From the IMG/VR virus record IMGVR_UViG_3300006738_000047, positions 1 through 29,997 of that record: DNA of 29,997 nt. The stretch is one strand, 5' to 3'. Of this stretch, positions 16,182 to 24,740 are shown piece after piece. Under the pieces are notes generated by a model that was given only the letters and a program-made list of their open reading frames with translations, did not search any database and had not been told where the DNA came from. The stretch is from a virus. Both the position numbers and the translations under genes were made by a program. Within the stretch, counting starts at the first letter, position 1. Each line of letters opens with the position of its first letter.

Positions 16182-16846
16182 CTGACGAAGTAGCTGAAAA
16201 CGAAATGCCAGATGATGAACTGCAAAATTTGCTAGATCAATTGGACGAGCCTGATAGTTTAGTCACTGACACGATGGAGTCAGAGGCTGGAATTGAGGAA
16301 GCTCCAATTGAACCGGAGTGCGAAGCCAGCCCGGAGGTCCCAACTAAGAAAAAAGAAGACACCTCAGCTTCGTCTCTTAAAGCTTCAGAGACCACGATCC
16401 GGCCGGTCGTCGATGAATTAGTGGCTAGCGATGCTCGTCGATTCGATGGAGAAACTAAGGTCGATACCGAAGAAGAACAACAAGTCCAAAATAGCAGTCT
16501 TACAAAATATCTGGAACGCTTGGACGATGTTACCGATGAAGTCCTAGCTGCTTGTCGGTCAGATCGCCAAGAAGCCCAAGATGTCATCGGCATCTATAAG
16601 AAAGCAATCGAAGACGCATTAACGGCAAAAGCTCCACCAGCCCGAATGTGGGTTGATGGTCTAGTGAAAGCGGTTGAAGTAAAAGCCGGAATTAATGGTA
16701 ATGCTGTCAAAATGATCGAGGCTAACGCCAAGATGCTTGCAGCCACCAAAGGAGGCGGAACCTTCAACCAACAAATCAACGTCGGAGGCAGTGAAAATCT
16801 CGATGACGTTTTGAGCCAAGAATTAAGTGAGGATGATGAGTATTGA
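16178..16846 (+). CDS. gp16: Probable small terminase subunit (gp16-like)
   Basis: A 222-residue protein directly upstream of the large terminase block. The first 90 residues are acidic and low-complexity (PEVPTKKKEDTSASSLK, EPECEAS). Residues about 105-205 form a helical core: SSLTKYLERLDDVTDEVLAA, RQEAQDVIGIYKKAIEDAL, then PPARMWVDGLVKAVEVKAG, INGNAVKMIEANAKMLAATK. Two long antiparallel helices followed by a glycine turn and short strands is the usual small terminase plan, and the layout resembles T4 gp16, which forms rings that regulate the motor. The end (LSQELSEDDEY) is acidic. The function rests on position and helical pattern, not on a clear motif. Confidence 0.6.
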   Translation: MTDEVAENEMPDDELQNLLDQLDEPDSLVTDTMESEAGIEEAPIEPECEASPEVPTKKKEDTSASSLKASETTIRPVVDELVASDARRFDGETKVDTEEEQQVQNSSLTKYLERLDDVTDEVLAACRSDRQEAQDVIGIYKKAIEDALTAKAPPARMWVDGLVKAVEVKAGINGNAVKMIEANAKMLAATKGGGTFNQQINVGGSENLDDVLSQELSEDDEY

Positions 16847-17259
16847 TGAGTATTAATCCAAAAAGAATCGCTAAATTGATTACTGAAGACCCGGATGTCC
16901 CGGATTCGGATTATGATGGGTTGGAAGATGATGATCAATTCGCAGAAGATTCGCAATTGGTGAATTCACTGGACACTGAGCAATTGCTTACGTCTATCGC
17001 ACATCACTTAAATATTCCAGAATTGAAAGTTTTAGAATTAGCTGGGATTGAACCTGATGTTTATGATGACGGAGAATTAGATCTTTCTAATTCGTCTTAT
17101 GAATTGTTTGTGTGGATCAGCACGTCGTCATACATGTACCATTTTGAGGGTCCACATGATTCTTGGGGGACTATGGAGATAATCAACGACGTTACTGTAG
17201 AGAACGACAATCCTGTCGGACACGCGATCGATCGAGCTATAGAAGAAGTGGCGGAATGA
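16846..17259 (+). CDS. Small acidic protein with L-I-T-E leader
   Basis: 137 residues from ATG 16846, whose A is the last base of the small terminase stop. The N-terminus MSINPKRIAKLITEDPDV closely resembles that of the protein at 24431 (MIDTRQIATLITEDPDIF). The segment L-I-T-E fits the L/I-x-E cleavage rule of gp21-type prohead proteases, so the first 14 residues may be a capsid-targeting leader. The rest is acidic (DYDGLEDDDQFAEDSQ) followed by a folded domain (LTSIAHHLNIPELKVLELAG, YELFVWISTSSYMYHFEG). Function unknown. The first bases of the gene (atgagtattaatccaaaaag) are almost repeated at its own end, at 17256. Confidence 0.7.
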   Translation: MSINPKRIAKLITEDPDVPDSDYDGLEDDDQFAEDSQLVNSLDTEQLLTSIAHHLNIPELKVLELAGIEPDVYDDGELDLSNSSYELFVWISTSSYMYHFEGPHDSWGTMEIINDVTVENDNPVGHAIDRAIEEVAE

Positions 17260-17262
17260 GTA

Positions 17263-17355
17263 TTGATCCAAAAAAGAATATGCTCTGGTTGTGGTGTTCA
17301 AATGACCACCGGAGATTCACTTAATTGTGGTGCTTGTGATATAGTACATTATTAA
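17263..17355 (+). CDS. Zinc-ribbon miniprotein, 30 aa
   Basis: A very short frame from TTG 17263 encodes MIQKRICSGCGVQMTTGDSL followed by NCGACDIVHY. Cysteines are at 7, 10, 22 and 25: CxxC-x11-CxxC, a standard zinc-ribbon spacing. The stop TAA overlaps the ATG of the large terminase (TAATG), the same coupling used elsewhere in this window, which argues that ribosomes do end here. The sequence before the zinc knuckle copies the start of the previous gene (atgagtattgatccaaaaaag), with six A's rather than five; with five, ATG 17256 would read straight through as MSIDPKRICSGCG. So either TTG 17263 is the real start, or one A was gained, by mutation or by read error. Function unknown; it could bind nucleic acid or protein in packaging. 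Confidence 0.55.
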   Translation: MIQKRICSGCGVQMTTGDSLNCGACDIVHY

Positions 17356-19334
17356 TGGCTAGTAAAAAAGTAAACACCAAGCAACGCGAAGTAATTCGCC
17401 GAAGCCAGCGATCCTGCACTTGGTTCCTGCGGAACTTTGGGAAACTGAAGCACCCATCCGCAGGAGTCCTGCAGTTCTATCCATTTAGCTATCAACGAGA
17501 CGCTATTAGGTCATTCCGCAAAAATCGCCTAAACATTTTCAGAAAGTGTCGTCAGTCAGGGATAAGCAAAATCTCAGGAGCCTTTGCGACTTGGTTCGCA
17601 ATGTTCCATCCGCACAAAACAATTCTTATCGTTTCCCGTCGTAACGAAGATGCGATGGCTTTCTTGCGGGACCATGTGGTTTTCCTCTATGAGCACTTGC
17701 CCCAATGGATGAAGGAAGTATGGGAGCCTGCTAAACAAAATGAGCATGAGATTATTTTCCCTAATGGGTCGAGAATTCAATCTCTAACAAGCCACCCTGA
17801 TGTTCTACGATCGCACGCATCCTCTTTGAATATTATCGACGAAGCGGCATTTATTCAAGGTATGGATGTTATGTGGGCCGGTGGCTGGCCAACCTTGCAG
17901 CACGGTGGTAACGTCATTTGTATCAGTACAACGAATGGTCTAGGGAATTGGTATTGGAGCACCATGACCGACGCCGAAGCCGGTATCAACGGCTTTAATC
18001 CCATCGTTGTTAACTGGTGGGATATGGATTGGTCTATTGAATACCGCGATCCCCTATCTCGAGACTGGAAAAGGATCGCCCCACGAGACGGAATCCGAGA
18101 ATCACGGAGTAAGGACGAGGTCAATAAATTTGGCCCTTACTGGTCCCCATGGTTGCAGGAACAATATAACGCTCTGCAAGAGCAAGGGGAAGCTTGGAAA
18201 TTCCAACAAGAAATTCTAGCTTCTTTCATTGGTTCTGGTAATACAATTCTCTCGCCAGAAGTTATTCATCAGATTAGCACTACTGTCGACGACCCGCCAC
18301 AGGTGGTGACCGGATATCAGACTTATGTGCACCCAGTATCTGGCGATGTCGAAGACATCGATTTCACATTCCAACAGCCGGATGAAGGATTATGGATTTG
18401 GAAACAGCCAAAATTGGCGGTTCCTGAGAAGAGACGTGGCGACACAATTATCGAGCCTAGTATTGCAGCACACTCCTATGTAATGGGTGTCGATATCGCT
18501 ACCGGCAAGAGTCGTGACTACAGTGCGATTGAGATCTTTGACATCGACACGATGGAACAGGTCGCCGAATTCATGGCGAGGTGCCTACCGCGTGAATTGG
18601 TGAAGTTTATCGATCGCATTGGTCGTTGGTATAATTGTGCCTTGGCTGTTGTCGAGCGGAATAATGGTGGTGATATCCTTATCGACAGTTTGCGGTATGA
18701 TATGATGTATCCACGCCTTTGGCGTAAGAAAGACATCAATGACAAACCTCCTGCTCCCGGTTCTAAGACATCAGCTAGGGCTTTAAAGGTTGCTGCCTAC
18801 GGTTTCACGACCAGTATTGCCAGTAAACCCACAATGAATAAGTTCTTGATCGACTTTATCAGGGACAAGGATGACGATGGCTATAAAATTTATAGCAAGA
18901 GATTGTTGAAACAATTTCAGACCTATGTCCGGAAGAGAGACAGATTAGGTAAAGATACTGGCAAGACCGAGGCTGAAGAAGGTGCTGGAAACTTCGACGA
19001 CTTGGTCATGGCATGTGGCTTAGCGTTAATTGGAACACAAGATGGATCTATGATCGATGCTGGTAATCTGATGCCTTATGGAGCTGGTACCAATTTCCAA
19101 AGTGCATCTGGCCCGGTTATCTTGTCTGATGCGTCGATGGTGAATACTCAACAGCAGTACGTAGCATCGGGTGGACAACATCTATTGATGCCTATGGCAC
19201 TCGCTCCAGACGACGTACCAGAAATTTCTGCACAGAGACAAATTGACGAATACACGATGCAGCTTGGTGGTATCCCCATTGGTCAACAAGGCCCCACTGT
19301 AGTCCCATCTAAGTACTACTACGACAAAAAGTGA
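17355..19334 (+). CDS. gp17: Large terminase subunit (gp17-like)
   Basis: A 659-residue DNA-packaging motor with ATPase and nuclease domains (T4 gp17 is 610 aa). Walker A is RKCRQSGISK (residues 63-72, K72), the gp17-type loop. Walker B is NIIDEAAF with D162-E163. A coupling-type segment follows (VICISTTNGLGNWYWSTMTD, S/T-T-x-N-G). The nuclease domain begins with MGVDIATGKSRDYSAI (D380), then VVERNNGG (E434), then GAGNFDDLVMACGLAL (D548, D549), giving the RNase H-like acidic cluster. It docks on the portal and cuts concatemers into genome lengths. The C-terminal 80 residues are polar and probably flexible. Start ATG 17355 overlaps the mini zinc-ribbon stop. Confidence 0.95.
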   Translation: MASKKVNTKQREVIRRSQRSCTWFLRNFGKLKHPSAGVLQFYPFSYQRDAIRSFRKNRLNIFRKCRQSGISKISGAFATWFAMFHPHKTILIVSRRNEDAMAFLRDHVVFLYEHLPQWMKEVWEPAKQNEHEIIFPNGSRIQSLTSHPDVLRSHASSLNIIDEAAFIQGMDVMWAGGWPTLQHGGNVICISTTNGLGNWYWSTMTDAEAGINGFNPIVVNWWDMDWSIEYRDPLSRDWKRIAPRDGIRESRSKDEVNKFGPYWSPWLQEQYNALQEQGEAWKFQQEILASFIGSGNTILSPEVIHQISTTVDDPPQVVTGYQTYVHPVSGDVEDIDFTFQQPDEGLWIWKQPKLAVPEKRRGDTIIEPSIAAHSYVMGVDIATGKSRDYSAIEIFDIDTMEQVAEFMARCLPRELVKFIDRIGRWYNCALAVVERNNGGDILIDSLRYDMMYPRLWRKKDINDKPPAPGSKTSARALKVAAYGFTTSIASKPTMNKFLIDFIRDKDDDGYKIYSKRLLKQFQTYVRKRDRLGKDTGKTEAEEGAGNFDDLVMACGLALIGTQDGSMIDAGNLMPYGAGTNFQSASGPVILSDASMVNTQQQYVASGGQHLLMPMALAPDDVPEISAQRQIDEYTMQLGGIPIGQQGPTVVPSKYYYDKK

Positions 19335-19381
19335 TCCCCCGCTGCGGGTAAAACATAGAGTAATAAAATCGGGAATGACGT

Positions 19382-21331
19382 ATGCCAAGTAACTGGCTGA
19401 TATTCGACAGAATCCGGGCGATGACCCGGCAGCACCAGATATTCCAGGCAGAACGTGTATTCCAAGACCAATCGTCTTTGGATCGCCTCACTGCTGGCGG
19501 TGAATTTCTCGATTTTAATGCTCAAGCGGCGATCCTAGATCAGACCAATCTCCAGATCAATAGGCTCGAACGGTACAAAGACTACGAGCAAATGGATCAA
19601 ACTGGTGAGATTAGTCTTGCCTTGGATCTCTACGCCGATGAAGCAAGCCTGGTCGATCCAGAACGCAAGCACACACTAATTATCAGAGCACGGAATCGCC
19701 GTTTGAAGCGGGAATTGGAAGATTTATTCTTCGACACCCTTCTGTGGGATACTTATTGTCGCCCGTCAGTCCGATATCTCTGTAAGTACGGTGATTTGCC
19801 GTTTGAAGTAATCCCCACTATGGACCGTGATGGAGTTTCGTCGCTCCGGTTCATGAATGTCTACAATTTCACCAGAATTGAGACGCGGTTTGGTGATTTG
19901 GTTGGATTCTTCTATCAAGATGCTTTGTTCCCAGAACCGCAATTTATGCACCCATGGCAGGTTATGCATTTGCGGTTGACGAGTTTTGAGAACATTTACC
20001 ATCCATATGGTAGAGCTATTCTGGATGGTGGCCGTAAGGCATTCAAACAACTCCGACTAATGGAAGATGCGGCACTCATCTACCGTATTACTCGTGCTCC
20101 AGAGAAAAGAAAGTTCACTATCCCGGTGGGCCTCATTCCACCAAAAGAAGTTCCCGAGTATATGCAAATGATTGCTCGGAATTTCAAGAGGCAGAGATTT
20201 TATAACCCAACCACCGGTGCTTTCGATGAGCGATACTCTCCGCTGATTCAAGAGGATGACTTCTTTTTGCCACGGCGTCCGGATGGTACTGGACCTGATG
20301 TCGACACTCTGGCTGGAGCTGAGAACCTGGACCAGATTGCGGACATCGAATACTTCAAAAAGAAGATGATTGCCCCCACTAAGATTCCATTTGCCAGAGT
20401 CGGTATTGGTGAAGGCTCTGGCGAAGCTAGTGAGAAATCATTATCCCAATCACACTCTGAATTTGCTAAGGCTGTGCAATGGGTACAACGTGAAGTTTCT
20501 ACTGGTCTTACTAAAATTGCCATAATTCATCTAGCCCTTCGAGGATATTCTGTCGAGGATTTGAAGGGATTTGAGATCGCACTTACTGCGACCTCTGCAA
20601 TGGAGGAATTATACCGGATTGAGACATGGCAGACTAGAGTTGGTGTCATGGCTGATCTGAAAGACCTTGGTTGGTTCCCGAAGGAATGGATTGTCACCCA
20701 CTTCACCGATCTTTCTCCTGATGAGATTGAGGAATTGAAGGAGATTGAGGTTGAAGAGTCTGCTGGTGGCCCGACTGGTGGTGGTCCTGGTGGTTTGGAT
20801 GTTGAGCCTGATATGGCTGATGAAGGGCTTGAAGGTCTTGAGGGTGAGGGTGAGGAAGCCCCTGAAGATGAGATTGTGCCAGAAGAACCATCTCCCATTC
20901 CTGGGCTTGAGGGTTACGACTATGCGGCGGAGAAACGGTTGCTTCTTGAGTTGAGGAAACAAGGTAAGACTACTGAAGCCATGGCCATTGTGAAACGATG
21001 GGCACAGCGTATGGGTCGCCCTGATTCTACTGACGATCGTGAATTTGCTAGTGGTTTCGAGTTCTTGTTGGAGCACAATGAACTTGATGGTTTATCCTCT
21101 TCTAATTCTGCTAATCCAGCTGAATCTAATGGCGATGGCAAAAGTAAAATTCATAATCCCAACAAAGATACGGGTTTGCTGGTAGAATGGTCTGTTGATG
21201 AAGATGAGAGAGACCAAGCCATCACCGAAGTCTTCAATGTTATTACTGCTGGCGAAACCATAAATGGAGATGGTGATCAAGAAGAAATCACTGAAAGTGA
21301 TCTTCCTGTCACACCAGTAAGCAATCTGTAG
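19382..21331 (+). CDS. gp20: Portal protein (gp20-like)
   Basis: A 649-residue protein. T4 gp20 is 524 aa. Conserved portal features include YKDYEQMDQTGEISLALDLY followed by A-D-E-A (start of the core), DTLLWDTYCRPSVRYLCKYG, GDLPFEVIP, and FENIYHPYGRAILDGGRKAF (x-x-P-Y-G-x-S/A-x-L). The stem and helix part reads YFKKKMIAPTKIPFARVGIG and SQSHSEFAKAVQWVQREVST. From about residue 455 there is a glycine- and glutamate-rich linker (EESAGGPTGGGPGG, DEGLEGLEGEGEEAPEDE), and then an extra domain with YAAEKRLLLELRKQGKTTEA and WAQRMGRPDSTDD that T4 gp20 lacks. It forms the 12-subunit gate through which DNA enters and to which the tail joins. Confidence 0.93.
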   Translation: MPSNWLIFDRIRAMTRQHQIFQAERVFQDQSSLDRLTAGGEFLDFNAQAAILDQTNLQINRLERYKDYEQMDQTGEISLALDLYADEASLVDPERKHTLIIRARNRRLKRELEDLFFDTLLWDTYCRPSVRYLCKYGDLPFEVIPTMDRDGVSSLRFMNVYNFTRIETRFGDLVGFFYQDALFPEPQFMHPWQVMHLRLTSFENIYHPYGRAILDGGRKAFKQLRLMEDAALIYRITRAPEKRKFTIPVGLIPPKEVPEYMQMIARNFKRQRFYNPTTGAFDERYSPLIQEDDFFLPRRPDGTGPDVDTLAGAENLDQIADIEYFKKKMIAPTKIPFARVGIGEGSGEASEKSLSQSHSEFAKAVQWVQREVSTGLTKIAIIHLALRGYSVEDLKGFEIALTATSAMEELYRIETWQTRVGVMADLKDLGWFPKEWIVTHFTDLSPDEIEELKEIEVEESAGGPTGGGPGGLDVEPDMADEGLEGLEGEGEEAPEDEIVPEEPSPIPGLEGYDYAAEKRLLLELRKQGKTTEAMAIVKRWAQRMGRPDSTDDREFASGFEFLLEHNELDGLSSSNSANPAESNGDGKSKIHNPNKDTGLLVEWSVDEDERDQAITEVFNVITAGETINGDGDQEEITESDLPVTPVSNL

Positions 21332-21394
21332 GCACTCATGCAAAATTAGTATAGCTTCTTACACGACGCACTAAATTGCCATCGGAAAGAGCAT

Positions 21395-21421
21395 CGGACG
21401 ACAGCAATTATCTGTCATCCG
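21395..21421 (+). promoter_or_regulatory. Leader hairpin before the 993-aa protein
   Basis: The segments cggacgacag and ctgtcatccg pair with one internal mismatch around a 7-base loop (caattat). No T run follows, so it does not look like a terminator. It lies in the 114-base gap after the portal gene and 24 bases before ATG 21446, upstream of GGGAG. It could be a 5' leader structure or an mRNA processing site. Confidence 0.4.
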
Positions 21422-21445
21422 GCAGCCGAGCAATGGGAGTTAAAG

Positions 21446-24427
21446 ATGACGACGAAGGCCGCTACACAAGATCCTGCAGTAGTTATGGACAGCCGCAAAT
21501 TCCTTGGAGCCCTGAATGATTCAGCTCAGGCCAAGGTGTCTGAATTTGAAGGTCATATCCATGAGATGGGTCGAAAAGCTGGCAAAAGCTGGCGACTAAC
21601 TGCTCTCAAAGCCAAAGACCTCTACTTCGAAGACACTGAGACAAATCAGTACTTCGTAGCCGAGCATAAAACGGATCATGGCAAAGTCAAAATCCAAAAT
21701 ATCCGCCCCATCCAAATTCAAGAGGGCGAGAAACAAAAAGTCTTCGGCGAAACCTGTGGAAAACTGATCGACGCAATCGAAGAAAACGATCAAAGTGGCA
21801 TGCAATCCGCATTCAACCGAATGCGAAGTCATAAATTCTCCGGTCGATCTGTCCCCTACTCAGGATACGTACGGTGTCGTGACAATGTCACCCGCCAAAT
21901 CCAAATCTCCAGTAATGACTCACTGTCCGAAGAAGTCCGCAGCCGCCTTATCGCCGCAATCGTCGAAGGTCTTCGGGACCAAGTATTGGTCGAGAATGGT
22001 CAAGTTGTATCAGCTTCATTCAGTAACGGCGACCCAGTCAAACTACCAGTAACCAAATGGGCCGCCCGCAAACTAGTCGCAAAGAAAATGCGATCTGCCG
22101 CAGAAGGTGCATACTGGTCAGAGGGATTCCAAACCCGAATCAAGCACCTCGCCCAACTAGTGTCCGAAAGCCGAATCGAAGACGCCGTCAAATTCGCGTC
22201 GCCATTTCTAGACGACATGGAAGAATTTACCCTACTATCACGGCCCGGAGTCCAAACACTTGTTGAGAACTCTTTGGCGGCCAAAGCAATATTCAACCAG
22301 TCACTTTGCGACGATGTCGCGACCCTCTTTCACCGCACCAATCTGCGAGTCAATCGCCGGAAGATTATCGACGAATGGAGAAATATCTCCAGGAAGTCCG
22401 AACACGCAGTTTTGGCAGAGAATGTGCAAATCCTTGAAGACGCAAACAATTTCGAGGCTGCCTACAATAAATTCCTTGAACTGATCTTCGAAGCGATTTC
22501 CAACAAGGAAGTTGCTGCCGAAGCTCTCGCCACGACGCTGGAAGTCCTGAAAGAGAAAACACCCAGAATCAAGGAATCACACGATCTGTCGTCCAAATTG
22601 GACAATTTGATTACTCGTCTGAAGGATCCATCCTTCGATGATGCTGCGATTTATGAGGCGGAAGATCTCATCGCGACAATCCAGGAAGAATTGGCCGCTA
22701 CTGAGACATTAGGCAGTTTTGACCAGATGCCTGGTGGTGAAGACGATATCGGGCTCGATGAATTAGGTGCTGAGGACTTTGCCTCCTCCAGTGTCGATGG
22801 TGGTGGGGCTCCCATCATCAATATTAATTCCCCACTTATTCAAGTTGGTGGGACCAGCTCAGCTGCCGGTGGTGAAGAAGAGCTAGGCGGCTTAGAAGAT
22901 GAACTTGCTGGTGCGGAAGCAGTGCCAGAAGAGCCAATGCCAGAAGAAGGTATGGGTGGTGGTGAAGAAGAAGACTTGGCTGCACTCCTTGGCGGCGGTG
23001 GCGGTGCTCCTGCGGCTGGTGGAATGGGTCTTGAGAGCCGTAAGCGGCGTGGCAAGGCCGTCAGCGAATCTCGTCCGAAGCATTATGAGATGAAGGATGA
23101 CGAAGACGATGATGATGCGGAAGGTCCTGGCGAACTCGATGAGAGCCATGACCCGTACGCCATCCGAGAGAGTGAATTCAAAACAGCGAAGGACGTCAAT
23201 ATTTCGTCCTATGGTGCTCCGGTTATTACGGACCACAAACAACTTCGCCAAGTCGTTGGTATTATGAACCAACTAGCTGCCGAGCATCGTTTGACAGGTC
23301 GAGCTCTGGTCGAGAATTTGGAATCGATGGCGGAGGCCAGCATTTCTGCTATTGGTCTTCGAGTTCCGAAGGGTCGATTGCCTAAGGCTATGGAGCAGGC
23401 GATTGAATTGTTCAACGAGATGGTTGGAGCCGACGCTGTTGCGGATGTTGTTGGTGGAGCCGCTGATGATCTGGATACTGACGACGACACGGACGACTTG
23501 GGTCTCGGAGATGACGATGACCTGGGTGAAGACCAATTCAAGGGTCCTCGAATTCGTGGCCGTGGTTTCAAGAAGACTGCTTACGAGCCTCGTGAACTCA
23601 AGAATGAATCCATCGAATGGGGTGAAGCCCAGGATGATGCCATGCTTGGGTCTCTTGGCGGCGTGAATTTCATCTTCGATCATGGTGGGGCTGATGAGAG
23701 TCTTACCCCGATTATCATGAGTGAGGATGGGTCGGTGGAATTGCCGATTCCAGCGAAACTCTATGATGCCGCTTTCGCTTCTGCGAATATGATTGAAGAG
23801 GGTGACACGAGACCATTCCTATCGTGGCTGTCTGGTTCATTGGAACAATTGCGGCCGATCACCAATGAAGAAGATCAGGCTTTGGAAGAAGCCATGGCCA
23901 AGATTACTACTACTCCTGATGGTGGTCTAGCTGTTGAAGTTAGCGATGACGCCGAGGTTGGTGAACTCGGAATGGATGGTGAAGAAGAATACGACACGGC
24001 TGGTATGGAACCAGTTGATGCTGTCGATCCTGGTGGTGAAGAAATGGATCCGATGGCTGGTGGTGAAGAAATGGATCCGATGGCTGGTGGCGAAGAAATG
24101 GGTGCGGAAACCATGCCGGACTATGAGGAGCAGGACACCTTCCCCCCTGGTGAGCCGCAGGATGAGGTAACAGATACCCCTGGTGGTGAGATGGCTCAGC
24201 AACCCACGGCCCCTGAAGAAGAAGAGCCTCGATTTGAAGACAAGGATATCACCGAGCCATCGTCCTCGAAGTACACCAAGCATGTCAAAGACAACAAGCG
24301 GGATATGCCGGATCACAAGCCTACTAAGGCATCCGATGACAAGCTCGACTCGCTTGGTCCAGACCTGAAGGTTGATGATGGGTCCGGCACCAAGCCGCCT
24401 ACTGCGAAGTCGATGAGCCAGAAATAA
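21446..24427 (+). CDS. Large acidic head-region protein, 993 aa
   Basis: The start ATG 21446 has GGGAG upstream. Residues 1-400 are ordered and helical with mixed charge (LGALNDSAQAKVSEFEGHIH, WRLTALKAKDLYFEDTETNQ, SEEVRSRLIAAIVEGLRDQV, KIIDEWRNISRKSEHAVLAE). From about 425 there are long acidic and glycine stretches (GGEEELGGLEDELAGAEAVP, KDDEDDDDAEGPGELDESHD), then a second folded part (MNQLAAEHRLTGRALVENLE). Near 863-890 a nine-residue repeat GGEEMDPMA occurs twice and a third copy is partial. The family is not recognised. Lying between portal and prohead protease, it occupies the place of T4 core proteins gp67/gp68, but it is far larger. A prohead core or internal protein is the best guess, by context and acidity. 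Confidence 0.6.
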   Translation: MTTKAATQDPAVVMDSRKFLGALNDSAQAKVSEFEGHIHEMGRKAGKSWRLTALKAKDLYFEDTETNQYFVAEHKTDHGKVKIQNIRPIQIQEGEKQKVFGETCGKLIDAIEENDQSGMQSAFNRMRSHKFSGRSVPYSGYVRCRDNVTRQIQISSNDSLSEEVRSRLIAAIVEGLRDQVLVENGQVVSASFSNGDPVKLPVTKWAARKLVAKKMRSAAEGAYWSEGFQTRIKHLAQLVSESRIEDAVKFASPFLDDMEEFTLLSRPGVQTLVENSLAAKAIFNQSLCDDVATLFHRTNLRVNRRKIIDEWRNISRKSEHAVLAENVQILEDANNFEAAYNKFLELIFEAISNKEVAAEALATTLEVLKEKTPRIKESHDLSSKLDNLITRLKDPSFDDAAIYEAEDLIATIQEELAATETLGSFDQMPGGEDDIGLDELGAEDFASSSVDGGGAPIININSPLIQVGGTSSAAGGEEELGGLEDELAGAEAVPEEPMPEEGMGGGEEEDLAALLGGGGGAPAAGGMGLESRKRRGKAVSESRPKHYEMKDDEDDDDAEGPGELDESHDPYAIRESEFKTAKDVNISSYGAPVITDHKQLRQVVGIMNQLAAEHRLTGRALVENLESMAEASISAIGLRVPKGRLPKAMEQAIELFNEMVGADAVADVVGGAADDLDTDDDTDDLGLGDDDDLGEDQFKGPRIRGRGFKKTAYEPRELKNESIEWGEAQDDAMLGSLGGVNFIFDHGGADESLTPIIMSEDGSVELPIPAKLYDAAFASANMIEEGDTRPFLSWLSGSLEQLRPITNEEDQALEEAMAKITTTPDGGLAVEVSDDAEVGELGMDGEEEYDTAGMEPVDAVDPGGEEMDPMAGGEEMDPMAGGEEMGAETMPDYEEQDTFPPGEPQDEVTDTPGGEMAQQPTAPEEEEPRFEDKDITEPSSSKYTKHVKDNKRDMPDHKPTKASDDKLDSLGPDLKVDDGSGTKPPTAKSMSQK
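24032..24106 (+). repeat. 27-bp in-frame tandem repeat
   Basis: The unit ggtggtgaagaaatggatccgatggct at 24032-24058 is repeated exactly at 24059-24085, followed by a partial third copy starting ggtggcgaagaaatggg. It encodes GGEEMDPMA. Copy number probably changes by slippage. Confidence 0.9.
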
Positions 24428-24430
24428 TAA

Positions 24431-24712
24431 ATGATCGACACACGACAAATTGCGACGCTGATTACTGAAGATCCAGACATCTTCAATGAAGATCTGAGTA
24501 GATTGGTGATCCCACTTTTGCCTAGCAATATTGGGAATCTTTATGGTCAAAATCCAAAGGTAACTTATAAGATAGATGAGATTATCTCTTTGGCTGAAAA
24601 GACCAACAATCTGGACCCAGAAGCAATTGCCAGAGAGATCATTGAGACTTTACGTAATTCAGCTGGCGATTATCCACCAGGTCATAAGCACCATCTCGGG
24701 GTGCAGATTTGA
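24431..24712 (+). CDS. Small protein with L-I-T-E leader, 93 aa
   Basis: ATG 24431 lies 3 bases after the stop of the 993-aa gene. The N-terminus MIDTRQIATLITEDPDIFNE matches the protein at 16846 (IAxLITEDPD) and carries L-I-T-E, a possible prohead protease site. The rest is helical (YKIDEIISLAEKTNNLDPEA, IAREIIETLRNSAG) and ends PPGHKHHLGVQI. Family unknown. Being directly upstream of the protease gene, it is a candidate small core protein that is targeted to the prohead and cut during maturation. That role is inferred. Confidence 0.65.
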   Translation: MIDTRQIATLITEDPDIFNEDLSRLVIPLLPSNIGNLYGQNPKVTYKIDEIISLAEKTNNLDPEAIAREIIETLRNSAGDYPPGHKHHLGVQI

Positions 24713-24740
24713 AATGGTGTCAGGAATAGTGGAGTAAATT

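Noticed and set aside
17268-17305. A_AAA_AAG slippery heptamer in the zero frame of ATG 17256
   Set aside because: A -1 shift here gives only nine more codons before a stop at 17303-17305. The meaningful zinc-ribbon frame is the +1 frame, so a dnaX-type -1 frameshift does not explain it.
22840-23055. Minus-strand proline/serine-rich frame inside the 993-aa gene
   Set aside because: It is the antisense reading of glycine/glutamate-rich codons, not a gene.
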